NCBI GenBank assembly: GCA_001600415.1
Contig: BCJX01000019.1
Coordinates: forward strand, 460,461 to 524,460
Source of the DNA: Pascua guehoae
Lineage: Eukaryota > Basidiomycota > Tremellomycetes > Trichosporonales > Trichosporonaceae
Length of the DNA stretch: 64,000 nt
Direction: 5' to 3'
Part shown: positions 43,385 to 54,797 of the stretch, one piece after another
Layout: every line of letters starts with the position of its first letter
Numbering within the stretch: position 1 is the stretch's first letter
Notes under the pieces: generated by a model
What the model was told of the DNA's origin: nothing
Seen by the model: the letters and a program-made list of their open reading frames with translations, nothing else
Database searches by the model: none
Program-made: the position numbers and the translations under genes

Positions 43385-46300
43385 CTATTCAATCTCGAGC
43401 AGCCCCCGGCCCATCGCCTTGATCATGCCCGCCAGCTCGTCTGCCTCCCTCTGCGCGAGCGCCTGGTCGTGCTCGACGCTCAGCGCCTCGGTGAGGGCGG
43501 GGAACGTCGTGGCGCCATACCCCAGCCACTTGCCCGGACTCGTCCCCTTGTGCTTGTACCACTCGCGGTCCGTGATGCCGTCCTGGGAAATAAAGCCCGA
43601 CTCGAACGTGCGGAGGTTTTGGTTGATGCGCCGGATTGCGCGCAGGATGGCGACGATTTCCTTGCGTTTCCGGCCTGGAAGCGCGGGGTGGGAGAGGTAC
43701 GTGTCGTCCATGTCGAGCGGGGATGGCGACTGGGAGGACGCAAGGCCACACGTGCCGAGGGCGTGCCGCCACGCATGCGCCAGGCTCGACATGTACGTGC
43801 GCGGCGGGCGGGGCACGAGCTTGCGCAGACGCGCGACGAGGTCGTGCCTGCGTTTGTCGAGCGAGGCCGAGGCCATGGCGAGCGAGTCGATCGAGGCAGA
43901 GAGCGACGTCAGGTCGAGGGTGTAGTTGCCCTCGGACGCGAGGTCGTCCACCCTGGGTTGTTAGTTGGTGCCTCTGGAGCCGAGGTAGAGAATGTGGGTG
44001 GCTCCCAACGGACGATGGGAACATGGGGTGGGGAGAGGTACAGGGAGAAACAGGAATGGGAATAGGGAGAGGACGAGGCATGGGAGCGCAAGAAATCAGG
44101 AGAGGAGAAGGAATGAGAGGACAGGCTGCGAGCATCGGACAAGGTAATGGATGGGCGGCCTAGCGTTTGAGGAATGAAGGAATATAGATACAGGAGGACG
44201 ACAAGATGGCAAGACCGCTCTGGGGAAAGATGACGCGTGGGCAAGACGACTCGCGGCAAGACAAGAACTTCAAAGCCAAGAGGAGAGCAGACCACCAGGC
44301 AACACCACTGGCTCACTTTTTCAGGTACCCACGCATGTCGTGGGCGTACTGCGTCGTGTTGAGGGGGAGGACGAGCGAGTCGGCGAGACGCAGCGCCGTG
44401 AGGCCGATAATCTTTGCGCCGTCTGCGTGCCGGTGGAACTCGGGGTCGCCATACTTTGCCATCCAGGTATGCGAGTCGTAGATCGAGTGGTAGTGGTAGA
44501 CGGCATCCTTGGGTCCGCCGCCAAACGAAAAGTCGGTCGACGCGACGCCGTAGCGCATCAGGAAAGCCGTATAGTCTGACCCCGAGCCGAGGGGCGTGAT
44601 ACCCGTTGCATCGTCGTCTTGAGCTATGACAGCATTGGTGAGATATGCTGGGTCCTGCTGGGCGTGGAAGGCGTCCCAGTCTCCGCCGTCGTAGCGGGCC
44701 TCCCACACCGAGCGGCCGGGAGTCGCGCTCTTCTCGACGTCCTCGGCAGCCCCGCGGAGGAGGCGCGCGAGGGACGGTGACGCCGAGCCGTGGAAGTTTT
44801 GGCCCGCCGCGCTCGAGTCGAGGTTGAGGTATGCGGCCGCGTGCGTCTGGAGCCAGTCGCCAAAGTCCTCTGCCCACTCGGTAGAGCCGACGAGACCATA
44901 CTCCTCGCCGTCCCACGACGCGAGGAGGATGGTCCGCAGCGGCCGCCAGCCCTTGCGGAGCAGCTTGCCCAGGCCACGGACCATTTCGTTGTGCGACGCC
45001 GTGCCCGAGTTGGGGTCTGCGCCGCCCAGGACCCACGCGTCGCGGTGGTTGCCGACCACGACGACTTCGTCCTGCACGTGGCCCGGGATCACGGCCATTG
45101 TGTTCCAGATTGGCATGACGCGCGTGTTCACCTCGTTGACGAGGTGGACGTCGGCCTCGGACGGCCCCGTAAAGTAATCCACACCGTAGAAGCCAAGACC
45201 ACCGCTAAACGACCCGTCGAGGTCTGCTGCCGCAAAGCCCTTGCCGCGCAGCGCGTTCAGGAGCGGGATCGCATCCTCGTAAGACATGGGCAGAGACGGG
45301 ATGGAGGGAATGTTGGACCCGGCATCGCGCGTCGCGTTCTTGTACGCTGGGCGGCCGGGCGTCGTCGGGTCGCCCGGGTACATGGACAACTGCGGGTCAG
45401 GCCGGCTCTTTCGCGTTCACTCACAAACTGCACACTGCCGCGCTGGACACTGCTGGGCTGGGACAGTCAGTATCGGAACAGTCATTCTGACGAGCGCGCG
45501 GTACTGACCACACGCGCGGGTCCTTCGGGGTACTGCTTGTACCCATTTGCCTCGGTGACCTCTCCGTCATCGCCGGGGTCCGAGTAGATGATGCACCCGA
45601 TAGCGCCCGCCTCTTGCGCAGCCTTAACCTTGAGGCCACGGAAGACAATGCCATACTTGACGAGCACAATCTTGTCTGTAAAGTCGACGCCTTTGGACTG
45701 GAGCAGGTCAAAGTCCTGCTTGCGGCCATATCCCGCGTACACGAGTCGGCCGGTTACGTCGCCGCTGACACTGAGGCCGTGGAAGACGCGCACCTCATCG
45801 GCGAGCTTCGAGTCTGGGTCGCCCTGGCGGTACTCTTCGCGGAGCTTTGCGCTGACGGGCGGGTCGGAGAGGAGGGTGACGCTCGACCCCACGGGGGTGT
45901 TGAGCACGGGGTAGTACGTATCGATCCATACGCCGAGGTGCGGCTTGCCCCGGATACGTTCCTGGCTCTCTCCCGATCCAGCGTCGTACACGTTATCGTC
46001 GGGCCCCGTTACACGGATACCCAGCGCGCGCTCCCAGTCGGCCTTGACCCACAGCGCAGTGGCATAGTCCCACCCGCTCCCCGCGGGGTGCGCCTTGGAC
46101 GTGTACCGCAGCGATGCGGCCGCCGCACTGTCGTTGGTCGGCACCGAGAGGTAGATTTTCTCGGCGCGCTCGGGGCTCATCCACCGCCCGCAGTGCTTGG
46201 CCCCGTGGCCTGGGTGCTTGTGGCTGGGCCAGTGGGTCTCATGCTCCTGGTGCTTGTCAAGTGGGAAGAATGCGCTCCCTCCACCGCGGGTCGCCACGCC

Positions 46301-46492
46301 GTCCCAGTAGGCGGCAACCGGGGCATCCGTGTCGTGGATATCGGGCTCCCCCGTCCGCAGGCTGAGGCCGACGAAGAATCCGAGTGCAACAAAGAGGGCA
46401 AGGTTGCGAACAGCATGCCCGCGCGACCGCCGTGCGCGTGAGACGCTGGGTGCCGGGAGGTCCGGTGTGTTCGTCTTCTCGCCGAGCTCCAT
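43385..46492 (-). CDS. VPS70: M28B metallopeptidase, Vps70 / glutamate carboxypeptidase II type
   Basis: Four exons, 46492-45509, 45457-45425 (33 bases), 45389-44317 and 43952-43385, give 885 residues. It is a type II membrane protein: a short cytosolic tail with RARRSRGHAVRN, then a membrane helix LALFVALGFFVGLSL. A PA (protease-associated) insert is around 200-330 (VYAGYGRKQDFDLL, KIVLVKYG). The M28 core has zinc ligands GNHRDAW, GGADPNSGTA, WDGEEYGL, YLNLDSSAAG and a late YHYHSIYDSH. The C-terminal exon is the transferrin-receptor-like dimerisation domain. The microexon encodes PSSVQRGSVQF, whose neighbours read directly into FLSMYPGDPTTPG. The first intron starts with GTCAGT, a weak donor. 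An ATG 15 bases upstream (46507) is in frame. Vps70 is linked to vacuolar sorting; the substrate is unknown. Confidence 0.9.
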
Positions 46493-47707
46493 GCTGATCA
46501 GATGCAAGGAGAGATGGTCAGAGAAGGAGAGAACCGTTTAGTCTCTAGTTTGTGCTACATGTGCTGCCCTCCTGTGGTCGCCATGCCACCCCGCAATGTC
46601 GTTATCATTCTGCCGTGTGCACCTCATGGTCAACTGGTGACTTCATCGGCCTCCCCCGAGTCACGTGATTGTTGATGAGGTCATCCAGTTGTTCGTTTTC
46701 CTCGGAAGCAAATAAATCAATGGTCATCAGCCACGTCAAGAAGCAAAAGGCCACATCCTTTTTATCCTTCTTCCGCTCTTGGCTTTGTGGCGTTTGGGTA
46801 CTCGCTACGCCACTTTTTTGCGCCACCTGGCCAGAGCGAGAACGTCTTTTCTTGCCTTGTCCTGTCGGGCTTGTCGCCTGTCGCCTCGTGCATCTTGATC
46901 CTATTGTCTCCTCTTTTTTTGTCCTTGGCCATATTTTCCCTTGCCCGCCTGGTTCCTGTACTGTAGCCACAGGCGCAGCAGGCCATGGCAGTCCCTGCTG
47001 TACTGTGCTCCGCCCCCTGACACTGCCCACGTCCCATATGCACTTCGGCCGCGCTCAAACGCCTTCCGGGGCCTGAGCATCCATGGCGCCGAGTTACTCC
47101 TGACATTGCAGTCGCGACCAGGCGAGTTGCCCGCAGGCCAGGCAGTCAGGCTTCTCGGGGTTCATCGCGTTGCGGCCGAACGGCATGTGTATTTCCCTTC
47201 CCCCTTGACTCTTGCGCATTTGGCCGCCTTGCGCTTCTGAAACGCCCACGCACAAGCCAGGTGTGTGTCCCATGGCACACATATCGCATAAACCCTCCAC
47301 GCCCACTCCTCTGAACCCTCTAGGCCACCAATCCCATGAGACATATGGACGCTGGAACGCCCTCGGCACTGACACGCCACTGGCCGGTTGTCCTTGTCCC
47401 CGCGGCGTGGCGTACAGAGGCGGCGCCATGCCGTTGTGTGCAGGTTTTTCCTCCCCACTAGCCCCGCTTGGATCTCTTTGTTCGCACGATCCTCTCCATG
47501 ACTGGCAGCGAGCCGTCGTCGTCTTCGTCTTCTTTGCTTGCTTGGACGCTGGCTTCGTTATGTGATGGCAGCGGCGGTTGCCAAAATACCCAACCCAGCA
47601 TAACCGCCGGCAGCCGCCAGACGCTCTTCGCAGCCGAGTTCGGGTCAGCGATCCCATTCCCGCACCGTTCCTGTGCAAAGTTTTATGGTGTCCAAGCCCC
47701 AAACGCC

Positions 47708-47732
47708 TTTTTTTTTTTTTTTTTTTTTTTTT
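47708..47732. repeat. Poly-T tract
   Basis: An uninterrupted run of about 25 T. A genome-encoded homopolymer or reverse-transcription footprint is possible; no flanking element was seen. Confidence 0.9.
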
Positions 47733-48052
47733 CTCGATGGAGGATGATGATTAAGCCATCGGCGCAGAGGAGACAGCCCCGTTTCAGCACCGGGCTTTGA
47801 CTTGGCTACTGCAGCACATGCCCCCCAGCGCACCATACTGGCGTGGACGGAATCTGGATCTGAACGCCGTCACACCGTGAGACGGCACTGACCGATCGTG
47901 CTGCGGTTTCTTGAGCTGAGCCATGTTACATGCCTTCATTCCGGCCGGAAGTCGGCACGTCGGCAGACCCCACACATGGCCTGTGCGCCACATTTCACGA
48001 CAATGCGACGCGCATGACACAGGGTACAGACGAGGTTTCGAGAGGTTTACAT

Positions 48053-48069
48053 GGGGGGGGGGGGGGGGG
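48053..48069. repeat. Poly-G tract
   Basis: An uninterrupted run of 17 G, one of several G or C homopolymers in the window and potentially G-quadruplex forming. Confidence 0.9.
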
Positions 48070-49426
48070 CACACGGTCAGAGCACTCGGTTTGCAGGTAT
48101 CATCGTGTCAACAGTCGGTCGTGCGGAGGCTCTGTAACAAATGGGTCCGAGAGCGGCGGCGCACATTGCACGGTGGCTTTGCTGGTCCGACGCCTTGTTG
48201 GGTCTCCAGGCATATCAGCTGCCTGTTGCAGAAGACACCTTGCGCCGTGTGTCTGCCCACACTGTCTCCTGTTTCGAGTACGGCCTAGCATGTACCCAGC
48301 GTTCCTACTGGGGCCAGAAGGGACCAGCGCACGCTCGGGGTGCGAGCAATGAGAGGAGGGTTGGAAGCGAGTACCGGGGGCGTGAGGCCTGTCCGAGGGA
48401 CGCCATGGGGAGGGGAGAGGGAGAGAAATGGTGTCTATTTTCCAACGACCGGTCTGTCACATTGCATCTTGACAACACAACTCTTGCCTCCAACTCAACC
48501 ACCCCCCGACTCTCCTTACACTTCTTCCACTTGTTCTCTATTGTTCAGCACTCGCATCAACACCTAGTAGCACATCGTCTTGTCACCAGTTTTTCTCTTT
48601 TTGTCAAGACATCTGCCGTACGCCACCCGCCTGCCCTACACTGGCCAACCACCTCTTGCTCTACCAAGAACAAGATCTCCAACGACGGTCAAAAGACAAA
48701 GCCCATTCCAGGGATTTGTACTGGTCGACTCAAGCCCCCTCCGGATCAGCCAACGCACGACAGCCACAGTCGTGCTGCCAGCGTTCCTGCCAAACCCACC
48801 AAAGGCCCGCCACTCCAAGCCCCCTACACCCACCCTCTCCCCTCACCCAGCCCATTCTCGCTGGCTGCTGCCACCACCCACCACCCGGTCCTCGCCGCGT
48901 GCCGCACCAACCCGACAGTTGGAAATCGCTCCGCCGCCACCAAGCCTCCCCTCCCAGACCCACCCTCGCGCGTTGCCCAGCACCAAGTTTCCGGCATTCC
49001 AACCGCCTGCAACTTCTTCACAGCTTCTCTTCACCTTGAACAGCCCCTTTACTGCATAGCTTTAAGCAAAGAGCAGATCACCATCCCGTGTTGCGCTTTT
49101 GCATACACACCACCCATACATACATACATACACCTTACCAACCAACCTACCAACCCGCCTGTTCACGGACCACGACCAGGTTGCCCCTTTTGCCCCTGAA
49201 GACGCCGCCTGTCACCCGCCACCAGGATCAACCCACCACGCGCCGGCCAAATCGCGCCCCTTTGCTATAAGCACTGGCCCCCCAGCTCCAACACCCCCCT
49301 TTCCCCCCTCCCCCCCGCCCCCCATTCCCCACCCCGTCTCTCCCGACCACCCCCGTCCTCGTCGACAACGCTTCATTGCTGGTCCTTTCTGTGTAGCGAG
49401 CATCATTTAACGACCATCGAAACGAC

Positions 49427-51496
49427 ATGGGTTGCACGCAGTCGCACGAAGACCCCGAGGCCAAGGCCCGTAAGTCGATCCGCCTTGGATGAGAGCTGCA
49501 GCTGACAACTTTCAAGGCAATGCCGAAATCGAGGAGCAGCTCAAGCGGGACCGCCAGAACATGTCGCGCGAGGTCAAGATGCTCCTCCTCGGTGGGTACC
49601 ACTGTCGCTATACATGCGAGCTACGAGATGCTGACTAGCTCTCAGGTGCGGGAGAATCAGGCAAGTCGACCGTGTTGAAGCAGATGCGCCTCATCTACAA
49701 CAAGTGAGTCGGGGATGGCGGTCTACGAGGTGGCATTGCGGTGCATGGGGGTCAGAGGCTGGCGGCGAGCAGAGGGGGCCGGGTAGCGAATAGGATGAGT
49801 TTGGGGAGAAACATGGACGATGGGAGGAGAGGGGGGGCAGGAGCGCAAGCCGCGCAGGTGGAGGTCTGTGCGACGCGCTTGTGTCGGGTTTTGGACTGGT
49901 CCCATGCGCACGGGGCACAGCATAGCTAACATTGACAGGCCGTACGACGCCGAGGAGCGGGATAGCTACCGCGAGATTGTCTACTCGAACACGGTGCAGT
50001 CGATGCGCGTCCTGCTCGAGGGTGTGGCCATGATGGAGCTCGAGATTGCCCAGGGCAACAGGGGCCGCTGGGACGCCATCATGGCTGCACCCGCCCTCAT
50101 CGAGGGCGACCGCTTCCCGACCGACCTCTCGGACGCCGTCGGTGGCCTGTGGGCAGACGAGGGCGTTCGCGAGGCGTTTGCTCGCCGCAACGAGCTCCAG
50201 CTCAACGACTCGGCACCATAGTGAGTTCAGTTTCCGGGTACAGTACACAGAAGACCGCTTTGGCAGACGGATGGAGGCTCGTCGATGGCGGTCATGTCCG
50301 CTCTCTGCGGGATGATTTCCGCAGTCGAGCACTCGGCAGCACTCGGAGGACCAGTGTCGAGCTGCCGACCTGGGCGAACAATACACATTTTCAGATGCCT
50401 CGACGCCACCCGAGCTTGCCAAATTGTCGTGCTCCTGACGGCGACTGCTTTCACCTACCGCCGCCGTCGCGCCGTCGGACTTGGTCTGCTCGGCAATGCA
50501 CCCATCTTTTTTTTCTCCAAATTCGCCGTCCCTGATCGTCATGTCCCTAACGCCACAGCTACTTCGACGCGATCAAGCGCATCTCTGCAGACCGCTACGT
50601 TCCCAGCGACCAGGACATTCTCCGCGCTCGTGTCAAGACGACTGGTATCACGTAGGTGGCAAAGCTGGGGCTATTGTGGAGAGGACCATGCTGACAGCGC
50701 GCGTAGCGAGACGCACTTCCAGATCGGCGATCTCAAGTACAAGCTCTTTGATGTTGGTGGCCAGCGTTCCGAGCGTCGCAAGTGGCTCGGCATCTTCGAG
50801 TCGGTGACTGCGCTCGTCTTCCTGATCGCCATCAGCGAATGTGAGTGACTGGGGATTCTGACTCGCGCTGACTCTTTCCCAGACGACCAGAAGCTGTACG
50901 AGGACGAGACGGTCAACCGTATGCAGGAGGCCATGACCCTATTCGAGTCGGTCGCCAACTCGCGGTGGTTCCTCAAGACCTCCATCATCCTCTTCCTTAA
51001 CAAGATTGACCTGTTCAAGGCCAAGCTTCCCGTTTCGCCCCTCTCCAACACCTTCCCCGAATACAAGGGCGGCGCCAACTACGAGCTGGCCTGCTCTTTC
51101 CTTCTTGAAAAGTTCGTGGGCCTCAACCAGAACCCATCCAAGTCGATCTATGCCGTGAGTTTGGTTGTTTTGGGCAGTGTGGTCCTTGTACTGACGGTCC
51201 AGCACTACACCGACGCTACCGACACCCGCCAACTGGCCTTTGTGTAAGTCATCTTTGAGCGTCATGCGCGGTGCCTGGCTGACCACTTTTCTTCTCCATC
51301 TGGATCGCACCCTGTATCCCTACTTTCCTCCTCTCCCTGCTCTTCCCCTCTCCTCCGTCCACTTCAAACACTTTGACATGCCTTGCAGTTGTTCGGCTAT
51401 TAATGATGGTGAGTCATGTCGAGATCAACACACGAACACCGTGCTGACGGAACAGTGGTATTGCAGGCAAACCTGCGCGAGTGCGGTTTGCTCTGA
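49427..51496 (+). CDS. Heterotrimeric G protein alpha subunit (G-alpha-i-like)
   Basis: Ten exons, 49427-49469, 49517-49591, 49646-49703, 49939-50220, 50559-50651, 50707-50840, 50883-51154, 51203-51243, 51389-51408 and 51456-51496, give 352 residues; one exon is only 20 bases. Motifs: MGCTQS for N-myristoylation and palmitoylation; P-loop GAGESGKST (40-48); helical domain [20 protein letters not shown]; switch I arginine in ARVKTTGIT; switch [18 protein letters not shown]. The G5 motif reads TDAT where most relatives have TCAT. The C-terminus is ANLRECGLL, a receptor-contact tail with the pertussis-toxin-type cysteine. Such subunits transmit pheromone or nutrient signals at the plasma membrane. 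Which Gpa paralogue it is cannot be settled here (GPA2/GPA3-like is likeliest). Confidence 0.95.
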
Positions 51497-52748
51497 GTGG
51501 AGCGCTGGTGGGCGCCACTTCACCCATAGTTATCTCCGTATTAGTCTTCTTTGTCCATACGACCTGCAGTGCATGTACTTATTTCCTGTCACGGCGTTCG
51601 AAGGATACGTGCGTAGCCTATGTCTCATGGCTCGTTACAAGAGCAGCCCTGGGGTCTGACGTAGGCGATTGGGAAATGTGAGTGTCTCACCATGTCCACC
51701 ATGCTGGACGTTCAATGAGACTGTTGATGTGTGAACGCCGTGGTCACACCTGCACACCTTGGAGTTTGATGTCTGCCGTGTTGTGTGATCTTCGCTCCTG
51801 AGTGGCATTGCGCCCGCGCCCTGTTTCGCCCCTCAGAAATGTAGAGCACAGCCTCAACAAACGCTACAAGGTGCAAGCTGCAAGTTGCAGGCTGGCAGTG
51901 GCAAGCACGCCAGGCAGCCGGTTGGCGCGATCGGCAGTCGCTTCATGGCCTCGGGGTCCTGGGGGACAGATTCAACTTTGCGCCCCTGTCGTAATCTGCT
52001 TTGTGGATGTACAGAGAAAGAGTATGCCGCCCCTGCGCCCTCTCCTGGCACCAGGCCCCCGGGCCTGCGGTAGCGAGTGTGTGCATGTGTGCGTCACAGA
52101 GCATTGTATTTCGTAGCTGACTAGACTTTGCGTCGTCGAGTCGGGCGACCTTCCTTCCTTCCTTTGTTGTCTCCTTCCCTGGTTGCCATGCTACCGTGTT
52201 GCCACCGATCTGATCCCATCTTGATATCGACTATTTCACCATTGCACTCTCGCCACTCATTTCTTCTCTCTTCTTCATTCCTCTTCTCTCACTCTCACTC
52301 TTCCTTTCTTCATTCATTCTCATTCTCATCACCACCCTTGCATCTTCTCTCCCTCTCTCCTCGACACTTCTTTTCTTCCTTTCTCTCCTTTACATTCACT
52401 TCCCACTTCCTCTTATCCTCCTCACCACCACTACCCTTCTCCCCTTCTCACCTTTCATTCCTCGACTGGCCACTCGTTCACTGGCAACTCTACCTTCCTC
52501 GTTCTGAAGAGCACATTCGCGGACCCGCCCCGCCCTCAAGACCCGACAACCACATCTTCCCGTGCCAATCCAGCACGCCCATCCAAACTTCCCTCGGTCT
52601 GCGTCGGACTCGTCGACCAACCTTCCTTCACACCGCCTGCTTTTTTATCCTGAGAAGAACTTTCCCTCACTCACCCCCCCTCCGCGTCCACCCGCAAGGT
52701 ACGTCTATTCGAGTTCGGTCGCTTTACAGCAAACTAATTACAATCAGA
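51497..52748. promoter_or_regulatory. Spacer and pyrimidine-rich leader of orphan gene A
   Basis: The left half shows no feature. From about 52140 the plus strand is almost pure C/T (CTTCTTCATTCC-type), typical of a fungal promoter or leader. A 5'-leader intron is suggested by GTACGT at 52699 and ACAATCAG ending at 52747, directly before the ATG at 52749. Confidence 0.5.
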
Positions 52749-54012
52749 ATGCCGTCTCCGACTGAGGGCCCCCTTTCCCCCGAGAGCAAGCCCGACGTGA
52801 ATGCAGGTGCCACTCGTCCTGTCACTGAGGCTCCTCTTTCCTCCAAGCGCAAGCGTGACCTCGAGGACAAGAAGCCGAATATCCAGGAGGATGAGATGTT
52901 CGCAGCCTTTGTGGCTCGTTTCAAAGACAACGTCAAGGATGTGGATGATCGCCTCAAAGCCAAAGCAGATACCCCCATGCCCGACAGCTCGCATGGCGAC
53001 GACTTCGACAAGTTCTATGCCAAGCTTCGCGTCACAGATTCCGGACTGTCGACTGACCCATGGACGCTCCCATCGTCGGTCAAACTCGCCGAAATCATTG
53101 CCATGTACCTTTCTTGGCTGGTCGAGAACCCCACACATGTGCCGGACTCGGGCAAGATCGATGCCGACATGCTTCAAGGCTGGGCTAATACGATCATTGA
53201 GCGCGCTAAGTTTAACATCATCGCTCGTGGCCACCCCGAGGCATGGTGCGGCGTTCGCAGGGACGGCAGCGACTCCCTCAAGCATCTCATTATGCGTGTT
53301 TGGGCGCCTATCGTCGAGCGGAAACTTATCCTTCCTCGCCTTGCGCAATCCAAGAATGCCGACGGTTAGTATCTTTGGCTTCCTTCTCCATCTGCTTCCT
53401 TCAATGTTACCCTGCCCTTACCTGCCATCTCTTTTATAAGTAGCTGACAATTTAGCGACCAACGATGAACCCCTTCCCAAGCGCGTCCGCCATGACGGCT
53501 CCCCGGTTGACAAGGGCGGCAGCAAGGACTCCTGTTCCCAAACGGACGTCCTAACAGTCGACGATTTCTGGACCTCCATTGACAAGGCATGGTCGACAGT
53601 GATCGCCAATGGTGCACCCATCACTCGTGTGGGACTTCTCTCCGCCGATGCTACTGAGCGCAAAGTGGCCGCCCTCCTCCACTCCGTGCACATGGAAGCG
53701 TTTGAGATTGCGCTCAAGACGACGTTGGAGACCTTCTCCCACAATAACCTACAACAATGGGAGAAGCACCAACGAGACGCGCTGGCCAACCTTCACACCG
53801 AGAAACTTTATCAGGTCCTCGGAGCGAATGCCAAGACGCTTCTTGACAAGCATGAGTTTCGAGACGCCCTGTCCTTTGTCATCGCCACCGGCAAAGCTTA
53901 TTTCGAAGCCGTCAAAGCCTCACCAGAGGTGGCGGTTCCGGGTATGGTTTCCCTCGATTTCTCCCTCGTCGGCTTCGAACTTCGCCACTCGCGCGCCCCC
54001 CCTAGTCCGTAG
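52749..54012 (+). CDS. Orphan protein A (tandem paralogue of orphan B)
   Basis: Exons 52749-53364 and 53456-54012 give 390 residues. N-terminal disordered part with a nuclear-signal-like SSKRKRDLEDKK; a helical domain with VKLAEIIAMYLSWLVENPTH, GWANTIIERAKFNIIARG and RRDGSDSLKHLIMRVW; a second basic linker (LPKRVRHDGS); then VDDFWTSIDKAWSTV and a helical end with SFVIATGKAYFEAVKASPEVA. No known domain recognised. Orphan B downstream has the same order of motifs with low identity, so the pair is a tandem duplication. A last intron (GTATGG near 53941 to CTAG near 54004) is possible and would change only the C-terminus. Donor of the first intron is GTTAGT. Confidence 0.7.
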
Positions 54013-54797
54013 TACCCGGTGTTTCAGGTGTAGGACAATCTCCACCTGGGCCAAATCCAATCGCGGGTGAAGGCCCGGTTTCACGCTCGTTCATCGTGAC
54101 ACGCGTTGAGGGATATGAAGATGGCAGGACGGATGGGACATAGCACATTGGTTCATACAGTTGTACATACTCCGGCGACAGTGACTTGTACGTATTGCGG
54201 TGCCACAGAGGTTCGGCAGCACTCGGAACGCACACCATGCATCATCCATGTTTGTATATGAAAGTGGTGTACTGGACCATTGTGGTTTGTCTTGTTGCTG
54301 GGTGTGGCACCCAGCATTTGTTTGCTGCTTTTACGCATCGACTGCCCACGATAGCCCTTTGTCTCTGATAGCTGCAACCCAGTCTTTCCGTCCAGGTTCC
54401 TTGTAATTCCTGCCAGTAATTGCGCTCCCGTGTCCTCGGCAAAGTCCTTGACCTTCCCAGCGGCCAGCGGCCAGCAAAAGAGTGAAATGATAACATCATG
54501 CACAGAGCAGAGTGCACGGATCACCTTGCCGCCACGTGGTCTGTCTTATCCCCCTGCTGTCATGCACGTCATGATGGTTGAGTGTACTCTACTCTACTCT
54601 GTCTTACACTGCCTTGTCTTCTCGCTTCTCTACCTCTTCATTCTCTACTTCTTCATTCTCTACTTCTTCATTCTCTTGCTCATCATCAGTATCATCATAG
54701 TTGTATCGACTCTTGTCGTTACTCTCTTCCCTTCTCCAATCCCTCTGTCACTAGCATTGCCACTCACCTCTCCCACCACGACCACGACTCTCTCGCC
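54013..54797. other. Spacer between orphan genes with a 15-base tandem repeat
   Basis: Leader of orphan B. At about 54634-54676 three copies of CTCTTCATTCTCTA-like 15-base units lie in tandem. No open frame with coding character. Confidence 0.5.

Larger units (their letters stand above)
46493..49426. other. 2.9-kb spacer M28 peptidase / G-alpha
   Basis: No credible gene. A TCACGTGATT string lies at 46661-46670, about 170 bases upstream of the peptidase. A 25-base T-run is at 47708-47732 and a 17-base G-run at 48053-48069. The last 900 bases are a pyrimidine-rich leader of the G-alpha gene. Confidence 0.5.

Noticed and set aside
47708..47732. Poly-T as evidence of a retroelement
   Set aside because: No target-site duplication, reverse transcriptase or element sequence could be found around it.
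52128..52748. Open frame upstream of and in frame with orphan A
   Set aside because: It is a C/T-rich leader giving Ser/Pro/Phe/Leu-only peptide, and a leader intron with GTACGT...CAG directly before the ATG at 52749 explains it better.
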